Below, one piece after another: positions 1 to 6,915 of a stretch of 36,197 bases of DNA. The notes under the pieces are model-generated. The model was not told the origin of the DNA, did no database searches, and saw nothing but the letters and a program-made list of their open reading frames with translations. Positions within the stretch are counted from its first letter, which is position 1; each line of letters opens with the position of its first letter. The DNA is from a virus. A program made the translations under genes and the position numbers. Where the stretch lies: positions 1-36,197 of IMG/VR virus record IMGVR_UViG_3300005613_000208; one strand, 5' to 3'.

Positions 1-95
1 ATGGCCGGCCGTATCGTATTTTTGTTCGGTATCCCCCTCCCCATTGTGAGTTTATTTTTTATAAAAATAATAACATGAGTACTACCCTATACTAC
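1..95. other. Genome-end region with phased short repeats
   Basis: No gene is seen here. The first ten bases hold the palindrome GGCCGGCC (3-10). An A/T-only hairpin (arms 52-59 and 63-70, 3-base loop) follows. From 81, partly inside the 3' end of the HNH gene, ACTACC occurs at 81 and 91, ACTAC at 100 and CTACC at 116; the first three are about one helical turn apart. If the window ends are joined, this lies between the HNH gene and terS, where cos-type phages keep their packaging signals. That it is a terminase binding or cleavage region is an inference. Confidence 0.35.
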
Positions 96-515
96 CTACA
101 CTACTTGCCACCTATCTACCGGAATTAGCTCGCCTTGTCCGTTGTTCTTGCCTTTGTGTATCTTTCCTGCTTTCTCCTTTCCTCTCTTGATGTTGTGACA
201 TTCTGTACATAACGCCATGAAGTTGCGTCTATCCCATATTGCTCCGTTTTGCCTCATGGGTATGATGTGATCTAAAACCTTAGCTTCACTTGCTGTACCT
301 ATCTTTCTGCACTTCTCGCATATCGGATGCGACTTCATGTATTGTTTACGTTCAAACTTCCATCGCCTTGTCTGATATATGTCACGCCCCTCCTTGTTGT
401 CAAGCCTGTTCTGTTCCAGCTTTTCATTACGGTTATCCATTTCCTGTACCCACTTAGGCGTAACCTTTGTGCGTCCTTTAAGCCAAGGCGGAACGGTGTA
501 GCCTCTACCCTTCAT
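96..515 (-). CDS. HNH endonuclease
   Basis: The 139-residue protein has a complete HNH fold signature: a first zinc pair CEKC near residue 67, then DHI near residue 82, an Asn near 97, and a second pair CTECH followed by N and K. The N-terminal half is basic and probably contacts DNA. HNH proteins encoded next to terminase genes in HK97-type phages help cleave DNA at cos during packaging. Joining the window ends places this gene directly upstream of terS on the same strand, which supports that role. It overlaps the upstream small membrane-protein gene by 11 bases. A free-standing homing endonuclease is the alternative, but the position favours packaging. Confidence 0.85.
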   Translation of the reverse strand: MKGRGYTVPPWLKGRTKVTPKWVQEMDNRNEKLEQNRLDNKEGRDIYQTRRWKFERKQYMKSHPICEKCRKIGTASEAKVLDHIIPMRQNGAIWDRRNFMALCTECHNIKRGKEKAGKIHKGKNNGQGELIPVDRWQVV

Positions 516-693
516 GCTTTAACTGTTCAGATAATGCGAAAACTACCATACCTAATGAGAAAAGCCCTGCTGCTTGATTTACATCATAGTCAGTCACAAA
601 CCATGAATAAATCCATTGAACCATAATAATAATGCAGGATATCAGCAATGCAGCCGACAGGATGAATAGAATGATTTGTGTAAATTTTTTCAT
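505..693 (-). CDS. Small two-helix membrane protein
   Basis: This 62-residue protein starts MKKFTQIILFILSAALL and has two hydrophobic segments, at about residues 5-27 and 42-56. The ATG at 693 is preferred over the TTG at 702 because it overlaps the TGA of the preceding gene (ATGA), the pattern used through this operon. The function is unknown. The Cys near residue 20 sits in a long hydrophobic run, so a lipoprotein is possible but less likely than an integral membrane protein. Confidence 0.6.
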   Translation of the reverse strand: MKKFTQIILFILSAALLISCIIIMVQWIYSWFVTDYDVNQAAGLFSLGMVVFALSEQLKHEG

Positions 694-1025
694 TGTTCCC
701 AAGTTATTTCGTAATTAATATCCAATTCTTCATCGCTCCAGGTGTGTGAATGCTTGTAATGCAGTTCAATGTTGGTCGCGTTGCTATACGTTCGGGGTGC
801 GCCGTAATTGTCAATAGATGCTATCACCATATCCTTAATGCTTTTTTGTTCAGCCTTGCTGGGCTTATGCGTTAGCTGGATGGTTAGTTTAATGTGCGTA
901 GTGGCTTTAGTGTGTGTGGGTTGGTCTATTAATGCAGTTGCGGTAACGATGCGCCATTCAAATCCGTTTAGGTTGGGAATAGTGCATAATGCAGGGTCGT
1001 ATGTCTTTAGTATGTTCTCAAGCAT
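690..1025 (-). CDS. Hypothetical phage protein
   Basis: This 111-residue protein is soluble, with no membrane segment or metal motif seen. It is rich in Thr and His in the middle (residues about 35-60) and ends in an acidic tail with several Trp (WSDEELDINYEITWEQ). I do not recognise the family. It lies in the distal part of the minus-strand early operon between two other unknowns and overlaps the next gene by an ATGA junction. The start at 1025 is an ATG after an A/T-rich spacer. Confidence 0.6.
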   Translation of the reverse strand: MLENILKTYDPALCTIPNLNGFEWRIVTATALIDQPTHTKATTHIKLTIQLTHKPSKAEQKSIKDMVIASIDNYGAPRTYSNATNIELHYKHSHTWSDEELDINYEITWEQ

Positions 1026-1073
1026 ATTCTAAATGCTTTGTTACAACAAATATATATAATATCTATCATATAA

Positions 1074-1307
1074 CTATCTCCGTTTACATATTAGGGATAG
1101 CATACGCTCCAGCTTTTCCGGATCTCGTGTATTAAAAAAATCATTGTATTGGTAACCTTCACCCATTAGTAACTCTTCCTGTTTTATATATATCTGAAAT
1201 CCGTAGTCATTAGTTTCGTAACAACGTAGAGCTAACATATACTTTGTCCCTAAATCAAAGGATTTACGCATTTCATCAATTGTTACTTTAGCTTCGCTTC
1301 GTGTCAT
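1074..1307 (-). CDS. Small hypothetical protein
   Basis: This 77-residue charged, soluble protein begins MTRSEAKVTIDEMRKSF and ends in a basic CKRR tail. The predicted pattern is an N-terminal helix, a short strand region around residues 25-42 and a C-terminal helix (PEKLERMLSLICKR). I do not recognise it. It follows the 43-residue membrane protein gene by two bases, so it belongs to the same transcript. Confidence 0.55.
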   Translation of the reverse strand: MTRSEAKVTIDEMRKSFDLGTKYMLALRCYETNDYGFQIYIKQEELLMGEGYQYNDFFNTRDPEKLERMLSLICKRR

Positions 1308-1309
1308 GT

Positions 1310-1441
1310 TTACCAGTCTTCTTTATTTGTAAAGTCGTTCTTGTGTTTTATCATAAACCATACTATGAGTAGGAATATAATAACTGTAGCAGCACAAGTC
1401 ATTGCGCCAACTGTCAAGAAAAAATAAGCTATGTATTGCAT
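1310..1441 (-). CDS. Tiny single-span membrane protein
   Basis: This 43-residue frame encodes one strong hydrophobic helix (about residues 4-31) followed by a charged tail (KHKNDFTNKEDW). Its ATG overlaps the TAA of the SSB gene by one base (TAATG), and its stop lies two bases before the next start. Such packing supports a real gene. The function is unknown. Confidence 0.55.
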   Translation of the reverse strand: MQYIAYFFLTVGAMTCAATVIIFLLIVWFMIKHKNDFTNKEDW

Positions 1442-1776
1442 TAAAATGGGAATTTTTCATCGTTACCCGAATTGTCTGCAGTCGTATTCGCTTTGCCTAT
1501 CAGTTCAACTTGCCGCGCGTCGATGTAACTATAATACCCGCCGTCTTTCATCTTGTCGGTACGTTGTGCGCCATGAATAGCTACCTGTTGCCCTTTCTTT
1601 AGATACGGTGCTACCTTGTCGCTGCTTGACCAGTATGCGACGTTGTGCCAGTCGGTACGGTCTCCAGCTTTGCGCTTTTCGTTAGTAGCTACAGAAAATG
1701 TGATCTTGTAGCGATCGTCAAATTGTTTCACTTCGGCATCCTTGCCAATGTTTCCTACGATGATGATAGTGTTCAT
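1441..1776 (-). CDS. ssb: Single-stranded DNA-binding protein
   Basis: This 111-residue protein has the SSB OB-fold pattern. It opens MNTIIIVGNIGKDAEVK, continues with FSVATNEKRK and TDWHNVAYW (the W and YW are the usual base-stacking positions), and then the GQQVAIHGAQRT strand. The tail ends DEKFPF, which matches the acidic and hydrophobic tip that SSBs use to bind partner proteins. It is shorter than cellular SSB (about 150-180 residues) because the linker is short, as is common in phages. It probably coats single strands during replication and ERF-driven annealing. TAATG overlaps join it to the genes on both sides. Confidence 0.9.
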   Translation of the reverse strand: MNTIIIVGNIGKDAEVKQFDDRYKITFSVATNEKRKAGDRTDWHNVAYWSSSDKVAPYLKKGQQVAIHGAQRTDKMKDGGYYSYIDARQVELIGKANTTADNSGNDEKFPF

Positions 1777-1955
1777 TATTCTTCTTTTATGCTGGTTAGA
1801 TAATCTTCAAAGTCTGTTGCGTAGCCTTCGGCATCGTCTTTGCGCTTTTGCCTCCGATACTTGGCTTTCATAATGTAGTATGAATGTACTTCTTGCTGTC
1901 CGATGTAGTAACAAGCAAGGCAGCAAATGAATAATAATAGTGCTTGTGCGATCAT
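1776..1955 (-). CDS. Small membrane-anchored protein
   Basis: This 59-residue frame has one N-terminal hydrophobic segment (residues 2-19, starting MIAQALLLFICCLACYY), then a basic patch (KAKYRRQKRK) and an acidic end. The topology suggests an anchor with a cytoplasmic tail. The start ATG overlaps the TGA of the VRR-NUC gene (ATGA) and the stop overlaps the SSB start (TAATG), which argues strongly for translation. The function is unknown. Confidence 0.6.
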   Translation of the reverse strand: MIAQALLLFICCLACYYIGQQEVHSYYIMKAKYRRQKRKDDAEGYATDFEDYLTSIKEE

Positions 1956-2299
1956 TTGTTATAGTTTCTTATTAATTTGATAAAGTCCTTCATGTCGTTT
2001 ATTACGTGGTAATGGCCGTTATGCTTTTCGATAGCGGCCTGCCATACTTTCTGGTTCTTGCTTTGCCTTCCTGCTCCATACTTTAGTTCTATGCCTACAA
2101 ACGTACCGTCCGGTGCTAAGTATACCAGATCGCTAACGCCCGGCACTATGCCCATTTTTTTTAGTTTCGCCATTTCGTAAGCGTATCTGCTTTCATTGTT
2201 TACCATGAACAGGCAGCCGCGTTGCTTCGGAAATTCAAACGTAAACCAGCGAACGCAAGCAATTTGTAGTTTCAGTTCGTTGTGGTTACGTTTCGGCAT
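1952..2299 (-). CDS. VRR-NUC domain nuclease
   Basis: This 115-residue protein is a stand-alone VRR-NUC nuclease of the PD-(D/E)xK superfamily. Visible marks are the N-terminal HNELKLQIACVRWF helix, the GCLFMVNNE segment, GIVPGVSDLVYL with the catalytic Asp, GTFVGIELKYGAGRQSKNQ with the E-x-K pair, and the closing QKVWQAAIEKHNGHYHVI. All key residues appear present. In phages these small nucleases are found beside SNF2-type helicases and are thought to act in recombination or repair. Here the helicase fusion lies two genes beyond the neighbouring methyltransferase. It overlaps the methyltransferase gene by 14 bases. Confidence 0.88.
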   Translation of the reverse strand: MPKRNHNELKLQIACVRWFTFEFPKQRGCLFMVNNESRYAYEMAKLKKMGIVPGVSDLVYLAPDGTFVGIELKYGAGRQSKNQKVWQAAIEKHNGHYHVINDMKDFIKLIRNYNK

Positions 2300-2960
2300 T
2301 AGTAAACAATTTTTGTTGCTCGCTATTATTAGCTATATGTATATTCATTGCAGTAGCAAAAATGGTCTTACCTGCTTCGTAATCTACTAAATTGCGCGCT
2401 ATCTTGTCTTTTCGTTGTTTCCCGTTATATCTGTAAAAATCAAACTCATGAAACTTAGATAGCTGCTTTACCTCGTCTTTTAATGCTGATATATTAATAC
2501 GGCGATCTTTCAAGTCACTTGGTAGCTTAAAGTTGCACCAGTACAAGTGCCGCCCCCTCTTTTGCGGGTTCATTAACGGATCGTAATATGGTATCACATT
2601 TTCTACGCAGTATTTGCCATTAAAATGATGTTGTAAGAATATTATCTCCTGATAAAGTTTCATGTCAGGGTAAACCGGATTTTTTCCATTTGCTCCTAAA
2701 CCCCAGAACCGAGCCCGGCTATGCGTTGGACACGGTGGCGATGACCAGATAAAATCATATTCTTGATAGTGATCAATTAAATACTGGTGAGCATCACATA
2801 TTATCACTTGATCATCTGGAAATCTTTCTTGATACAATTCTGCCAAATGCGAATCAAGTTCAACAGCTGTTACTTTAATATTTTCAGACACCTCATTCCA
2901 TTTGTACCTGTTTCCTCCAAGTGATGCGTATAAATTCAGTATTTTATATTCCTTTGCCAT
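2286..2960 (-). CDS. DNA cytosine-C5 methyltransferase, compact phage type
   Basis: This 224-residue protein has C5-methyltransferase motifs in the normal order. They are motif I (ILNLYASLGGNRYKW, near residue 7), the cofactor acidic residue in VTAVELD, the catalytic motif IV (SSPPCPTHS, near residue 75), motif VI (YCVENVIPYY) and a motif VIII-like NPQKRGRHLYW. The catalytic Cys is present. It is much shorter than most C5 enzymes (about 320 or more), with a reduced target-recognition region and a diverged motif X (LVDYEAGKTIFATAMN). It probably methylates phage DNA as protection from restriction. The target sequence cannot be told. It starts directly after the stop of a 53-residue gene. Confidence 0.85.
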   Translation of the reverse strand: MAKEYKILNLYASLGGNRYKWNEVSENIKVTAVELDSHLAELYQERFPDDQVIICDAHQYLIDHYQEYDFIWSSPPCPTHSRARFWGLGANGKNPVYPDMKLYQEIIFLQHHFNGKYCVENVIPYYDPLMNPQKRGRHLYWCNFKLPSDLKDRRINISALKDEVKQLSKFHEFDFYRYNGKQRKDKIARNLVDYEAGKTIFATAMNIHIANNSEQQKLFTNAET

Positions 2961-3105
2961 TTGTTTTCTTTTGCCAATAAACCTTATCGCTGCCCTGCAT
3001 CATCCAAGCTGTTTTATTTTCATCTTCGTAAACCAAGAAGAATATACATAATTTACCGTTCCAGTTTACCAAACGTTTACCGTTTTCTTCGTGTAATACT
3101 GCCAC
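2944..3105 (-). CDS. Small hypothetical protein with GTG start
   Basis: This 53-residue frame reads MAVLHEENGKRLVNWNGKLC and ends KKTNGKGI. The pattern of alternating hydrophobic residues and Trp suggests a small beta protein. The GTG overlaps the TAG of the DnaC-like gene by one base (TAGTG), and the stop overlaps the start region of the methyltransferase. That tight fit is the main support. No family was recognised. Confidence 0.5.
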   Translation of the reverse strand: MAVLHEENGKRLVNWNGKLCIFFLVYEDENKTAWMMQGSDKVYWQKKTNGKGI

Positions 3106-3746
3106 TATCGTTTATCTTCGCCTTCAATGATATACAGATCTGTACTTCCTTTTATTCGGCTGTATGCCCTATCGCCTAACAGATCACGTAATTCTTCCGG
3201 TAATAAGTTGCTTGTGTAATGCGTTAACTTGCCGCTATTGTACCGGCCTTCAATTAGCCGCTGCGATACGTTTATACGGCTGCCGTAGTGCATCGCTTCT
3301 GGCTCTGCCCCTATGTCGTCAATTAATGCATAATGTCGGTAGGCGTTTTCAATCCCAGCCTCGCCTTCCTTCGCGTAATATTGTTGCAGCTTGTTCGTAT
3401 TGTAAACATCGAACGTATTGGACGTTGTGTACCTTAGCAGCCGAGCAATTGTCACCAATACCGTTGTTTTACCTGTTCCGGTATTACCTACCAGCGTTAC
3501 GCCTTTCGTCTCTTCACGGCTGTTAAACCTTAATATAATCTCTTCGTACTGATCAGACCAAATAAATTTCCGGTCGTATATCAAGTAGTACATTTTATCG
3601 AAAGCGTTCAGCCAGTGCTGTGATGCTATCGGTAACTGTATAGCCTCATGGCTGTTACGATATATCGGCTTGACTGGTTCGTATCGCTTCATTTCATCGA
3701 TACGTTCCTTTGCTAATAACTTGCGTAGTTCGTCGCTTATAGCCAT
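3105..3746 (-). CDS. DnaC/IstB-like ATPase, helicase loader
   Basis: This 213-residue AAA+ protein has a Walker A motif (GNTGTGKTT, near residue 87), a Walker B motif (ALIDDIGAE, near residue 146), a sensor-like stretch (KLTHYTSNLLPEEL) and an Arg finger candidate in GDRAYSRIKG. This is the DnaC/IstB pattern. DnaC-type loaders place the replicative helicase on origin DNA. No DnaB is encoded here, so the partner is presumably the host helicase. The ATG at 3746 is chosen over the TTG at 3749 because it overlaps the TGA of the MazG-like gene. Together with the winged-helix protein at 6183-6914 it likely forms the replication start machinery. Confidence 0.85.
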   Translation of the reverse strand: MAISDELRKLLAKERIDEMKRYEPVKPIYRNSHEAIQLPIASQHWLNAFDKMYYLIYDRKFIWSDQYEEIILRFNSREETKGVTLVGNTGTGKTTVLVTIARLLRYTTSNTFDVYNTNKLQQYYAKEGEAGIENAYRHYALIDDIGAEPEAMHYGSRINVSQRLIEGRYNSGKLTHYTSNLLPEELRDLLGDRAYSRIKGSTDLYIIEGEDKR

Positions 3747-4009
3747 CAAAGGTGTTTTATCTTTTCTGTGTGTATTTCAGTTGCCAACCTTATCGACACG
3801 CTTGCTATCTGTATTAACTCATTTACCATTTGATTGCGCAGCGCATCATGATCATAATTCTTTGTCTTGTTGACTTTAACTAAATCCCAGAATTCGTTAA
3901 CTTCTTCAAGTAAAACGCCGTAACCCTCATGGCAGCTGTTAAAGTGCCCGTATTTTTCTTTTCCGTAACGAATCTGATCGTCTATTTGATCTAAAAATAA
4001 GAATGTCAT
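3746..4009 (-). CDS. MazG-like nucleotide pyrophosphohydrolase
   Basis: This 87-residue all-alpha protein shows the MazG-like signature: the EEVNEF helix near residue 33 supplies the first metal-binding acids (EExxE), and NELIQIASVSIRL near residue 63 is the second helix. The second motif reads ExxQ rather than the ExxD common in active enzymes, so activity is uncertain. Related phage proteins hydrolyse (d)NTPs or lower alarmone levels. It is coupled by ATGA overlaps to the helicase-methyltransferase upstream and the loader downstream. Confidence 0.65.
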   Translation of the reverse strand: MTFLFLDQIDDQIRYGKEKYGHFNSCHEGYGVLLEEVNEFWDLVKVNKTKNYDHDALRNQMVNELIQIASVSIRLATEIHTEKIKHL

Positions 4010-6192
4010 ATCAGTGATAATTGATTCATTGAAACAGTTAGAGCGGATAAGTTCTTTTTTGCAGTCTCATAATAACTGTCTTTAAGCTCAATGCCAATAC
4101 CATACCTTTCCATCTTAACGGCTTGATATACTTCTGAACCTATACCCATAAACGGTGTAAATACCTTATCACCTTTGTTAGTATATAGGTGTATCAATCT
4201 TTCAATAGTATCTAATTGAAGCGGACAAATATGCTTTTCATCTCTTTCGTCTCTTGCATCTCTATATCCTTGAAGCGTATTAGAATAATTAATATCCATC
4301 CATACCGGACTAGCATATTTTTGCCAAAGATCAACCGGTATATCTGTATTTTGCACTGGATCTTCCCTTTCTCCATCTTTCCTGAATATCAATACATAAT
4401 CAGGAATGCCAACACGGCTCATGGTACTGTCTTTCTTAATTTGCTTATGCAATAACCCTAAAGCTTTTGTACGCTGCATTTCTATCACTGGATCTTTCCA
4501 AATAGTTATTCTGGAATGATAAACAAATCCGCATTCATTAAATAACTTGATCAGCATTCCGGAAAAGTCACGAAGACCGATATAGCCTTCTTTTCCTTTT
4601 TGGATTGGCAAATCCATGCAATGAACTGCCATATTTCTTCCAGGCTTTAATGTTCTGTAAAGCTGTTTTGCAAGAAAAGAGAATTGCTCAAAGAATTCAT
4701 TGTAATCTTTGCTATTCCCCATATCTTCAGCATAAGATGAGTAGGTATAAAGTTCTGAAAATGGAGGGCTGTAAACATGAAAGCCAATGCTATCATCTTC
4801 TATATTGCTAATAAGTTGAACTGAATCGCCACGCATTAGGCAATATTTATCATTTTGTTCCTGCTCAAATTCACCAACTTGAACAAATGATTGTTTTTCA
4901 TTAATGTGCTTACTTACTGCTTTAGATAGTGCGTCTTGCATTTGCTTAAATTTACGTTCTTTTTGGTTAATGGAATTAATCACATTTTGCATGGTGTCTG
5001 TTGTAATTAAATATATGTTCACTTCATTTTTCTGCCCAAATCTATATGACCTTCTTATGGCTTGATATAATCCCTCAAAGCTGAAATCCAATGACGCAAA
5101 TATTTGATTATTGCAGTTTTGATAGTTCAATCCAAATTGAGCTATTTTTGTCTTAGTGACTAATACTCGAAATTCACCATTGGCAAATCCTATTAATTTG
5201 CGTTCCTTTTCTTCCGGCTTATCAGACCCTCGAACTTCTACTGCATCAGGTATTAAGCTCATGATTAAATCAGCCTCAGTGTTTTGTTTTATCCATACGA
5301 TAAATGGCTCATTGGAATTATTAACTAATTCTGCTGCTTGATCCATTCTTGGTATCTTGGTTAGCCTTAGTTCTTGATTAAAGTCAGTAGCAGAAATTGC
5401 AGTATCGTTAAACAATAAACCGTTATCACGCTTATCTGTTTTTACTTGCTTTTCTATAAAATTCAAAGGCGGCAATGAATACCCATCACCGATAAATCCT
5501 ATATCGCTTGGCTTTGATAGCATAACTGCCCATGTAGATATAAACTCATAAAAAGCATCCACGCTATGCCCTTTAAGACGCCATTTTGATGTATTGCCGC
5601 CATCGTGAACAAAATACATAGCCAGCATTTCGCTCCTGGACATGACATCTAAAAACTCAGAATGATTACCAAGCTCCATAGGATCATTAGGAGAAGGTGT
5701 AGCAGTGCAAGCTAATTTATATTTAGTATCTGCAAACTTTTCTAATATTAACTTCTTAGTCTTGCCTTCATAGTTTTTTAGTATAGAAGATTCATCTAAA
5801 ACAACACCTGCAAATTTATCCATTACATTTTCTAACTGTTCATAGTTTACTATCTGGATATTACAGTCAATATCATCAAAATATTTAGCACATTGAATGC
5901 CAAATTTTTTACCCTCATTAATAGTTTGGCCAGCAACTGCTAATGGAGCAACTATTAATACTTTGCCATTCTCATGTTCGGCTACTTTGCTGGCCCATTC
6001 TAATTGCATCAATGTTTTGCCAAGCCCGCAATCAGCAAATATAGCATACTTGCCATGATGCAAAGCCCGCTTAACAATAAAACCCTGAAAGTCAAATAAA
6101 TACTTGTTAAGCGTTGATTCATCTACTTCAAACCCGCTCTTTTGTGGCTTTAATTTTTTCTTTTCTAAAAATTGTTCGTATGTCAGATCCAT
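4006..6192 (-). CDS. SNF2-like helicase fused to DNA methyltransferase
   Basis: This 728-residue protein has two parts. Residues about 35-420 form a superfamily 2 helicase: Walker A CGLGKT at 55-60, motif II DESS at 133-136, motif III TATPSP near 163, and motif VI RRSYRFGQ near 385. Residues about 445-720 form an amino-methyltransferase, with catalytic motif IV SPPF near 473 and the cofactor motif FTPFMGIGSE near 677. Motif IV before motif I is the class beta order of N4-cytosine or N6-adenine enzymes. It may move along DNA while methylating, or remodel DNA bound by host proteins. Phage P1 DarB is a larger helicase-methyltransferase used against restriction, and this may act alike. It overlaps the replication gene by 10 bases. 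Confidence 0.88.
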   Translation of the reverse strand: MDLTYEQFLEKKKLKPQKSGFEVDESTLNKYLFDFQGFIVKRALHHGKYAIFADCGLGKTLMQLEWASKVAEHENGKVLIVAPLAVAGQTINEGKKFGIQCAKYFDDIDCNIQIVNYEQLENVMDKFAGVVLDESSILKNYEGKTKKLILEKFADTKYKLACTATPSPNDPMELGNHSEFLDVMSRSEMLAMYFVHDGGNTSKWRLKGHSVDAFYEFISTWAVMLSKPSDIGFIGDGYSLPPLNFIEKQVKTDKRDNGLLFNDTAISATDFNQELRLTKIPRMDQAAELVNNSNEPFIVWIKQNTEADLIMSLIPDAVEVRGSDKPEEKERKLIGFANGEFRVLVTKTKIAQFGLNYQNCNNQIFASLDFSFEGLYQAIRRSYRFGQKNEVNIYLITTDTMQNVINSINQKERKFKQMQDALSKAVSKHINEKQSFVQVGEFEQEQNDKYCLMRGDSVQLISNIEDDSIGFHVYSPPFSELYTYSSYAEDMGNSKDYNEFFEQFSFLAKQLYRTLKPGRNMAVHCMDLPIQKGKEGYIGLRDFSGMLIKLFNECGFVYHSRITIWKDPVIEMQRTKALGLLHKQIKKDSTMSRVGIPDYVLIFRKDGEREDPVQNTDIPVDLWQKYASPVWMDINYSNTLQGYRDARDERDEKHICPLQLDTIERLIHLYTNKGDKVFTPFMGIGSEVYQAVKMERYGIGIELKDSYYETAKKNLSALTVSMNQLSLI

Positions 6193-6914
6193 CCGTCTTT
6201 ATATTTTTTAGTTGCTTCTTTCGTGAACTTGTCGTTTACCTTCTTTCCCGCGGCCTTGCCGTTCTGTCTTGCAGCCTCTTTGCGCGGATTGTTTATTATA
6301 GCCAGGTTGTTTTCAAAATTGTCCGGCTTAAACAATGCGTTCGGGAGGATCACATATGTATCAAACTTGCCGGCATCGTATTCTTGTTTCTTCGCGGTAA
6401 TCACCTTCTGAAATTCCCGTTTTGCGAATCCGCGCCCTATTAATTCATCAATGTACCTTCGGTGCTTACCTTGGTTAGGCGTTAAACATAGATTAGGACC
6501 GAATGTATCGACGTACATTTTCATGACGTCGTTGAAAGAAATTTTTTCGCCTTCTCTCTCTATATCTTTATTACTTAATAAGTCTTTATTACTATACCGG
6601 TAATTTTTACCACTGGTAATTTTTACCGGTAGCGAATGCAACGTGTAAGTATATGCAGGACTGCCGTCATTATTGTTTCTTGTAGATGCCGTAATCCATC
6701 CAGTGTTTTTCAATTCATCCAAGTATCCGCGAAGTGTTTTTTCATTGCACCCTATGTCCTTAGCCAATGCGCTGTGATAAAAGTTCCATGTATCCGGCTT
6801 ACTCGCCATGACCAAAAATAACAACCGCGCGCCCCTGCTTATATTGTTGTCCAATAATAAGGTGTTAGGGCATATGGTGTAGTTGCCGGTTATTTCGTTT
6901 TTAATGTTGTTCAT
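6183..6914 (-). CDS. Winged-helix replication initiation protein
   Basis: This 243-residue protein has an N-terminal winged helix (residues about 20-85, with SALAKDIGCNEKTLRGYLDE as recognition region, like HTH_36). A low-complexity linker carries SNKDLLSNKD near residue 110. A C-terminal helical domain with FNDVMKMYVDTFGP near 127 and a basic Lys-rich tail follows, which resembles phage DnaD/O-type replication proteins. Such proteins bind origin repeats and recruit the helicase loader. The DNA coding for the linker contains a repeat cluster (6565-6630), as in lambda gene O. Position directly upstream of the helicase and DnaC-like genes fits. The exact family is not certain. Confidence 0.7.
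   Translation of the reverse strand: MNNIKNEITGNYTICPNTLLLDNNISRGARLLFLVMASKPDTWNFYHSALAKDIGCNEKTLRGYLDELKNTGWITASTRNNNDGSPAYTYTLHSLPVKITSGKNYRYSNKDLLSNKDIEREGEKISFNDVMKMYVDTFGPNLCLTPNQGKHRRYIDELIGRGFAKREFQKVITAKKQEYDAGKFDTYVILPNALFKPDNFENNLAIINNPRKEAARQNGKAAGKKVNDKFTKEATKKYKDGWI
6565..6630. repeat. Repeat cluster inside replication gene, candidate origin
   Basis: The sequence TCTTTATTACT occurs at 6565-6575 and again at 6583-6593 (18 bases apart). It is followed by two copies of GGTAATTTTTACC at 6599-6611 and 6615-6627 (16 bases apart), each itself a dyad (GGTAA/TTACC), and both flanked by ACCGGT (6596-6601, 6625-6630). The block is A/T-rich and codes for the linker of the winged-helix protein. 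Iterons inside the gene of their own binding protein are the known layout of lambdoid origins. Use as an origin here is an inference. Confidence 0.55.
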
Positions 6915-6915
6915 G

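Noticed and set aside
6172-6443. Plus-strand frames opposite the helicase and replication genes
   Set aside because: They are antisense shadows of well-supported minus-strand genes.
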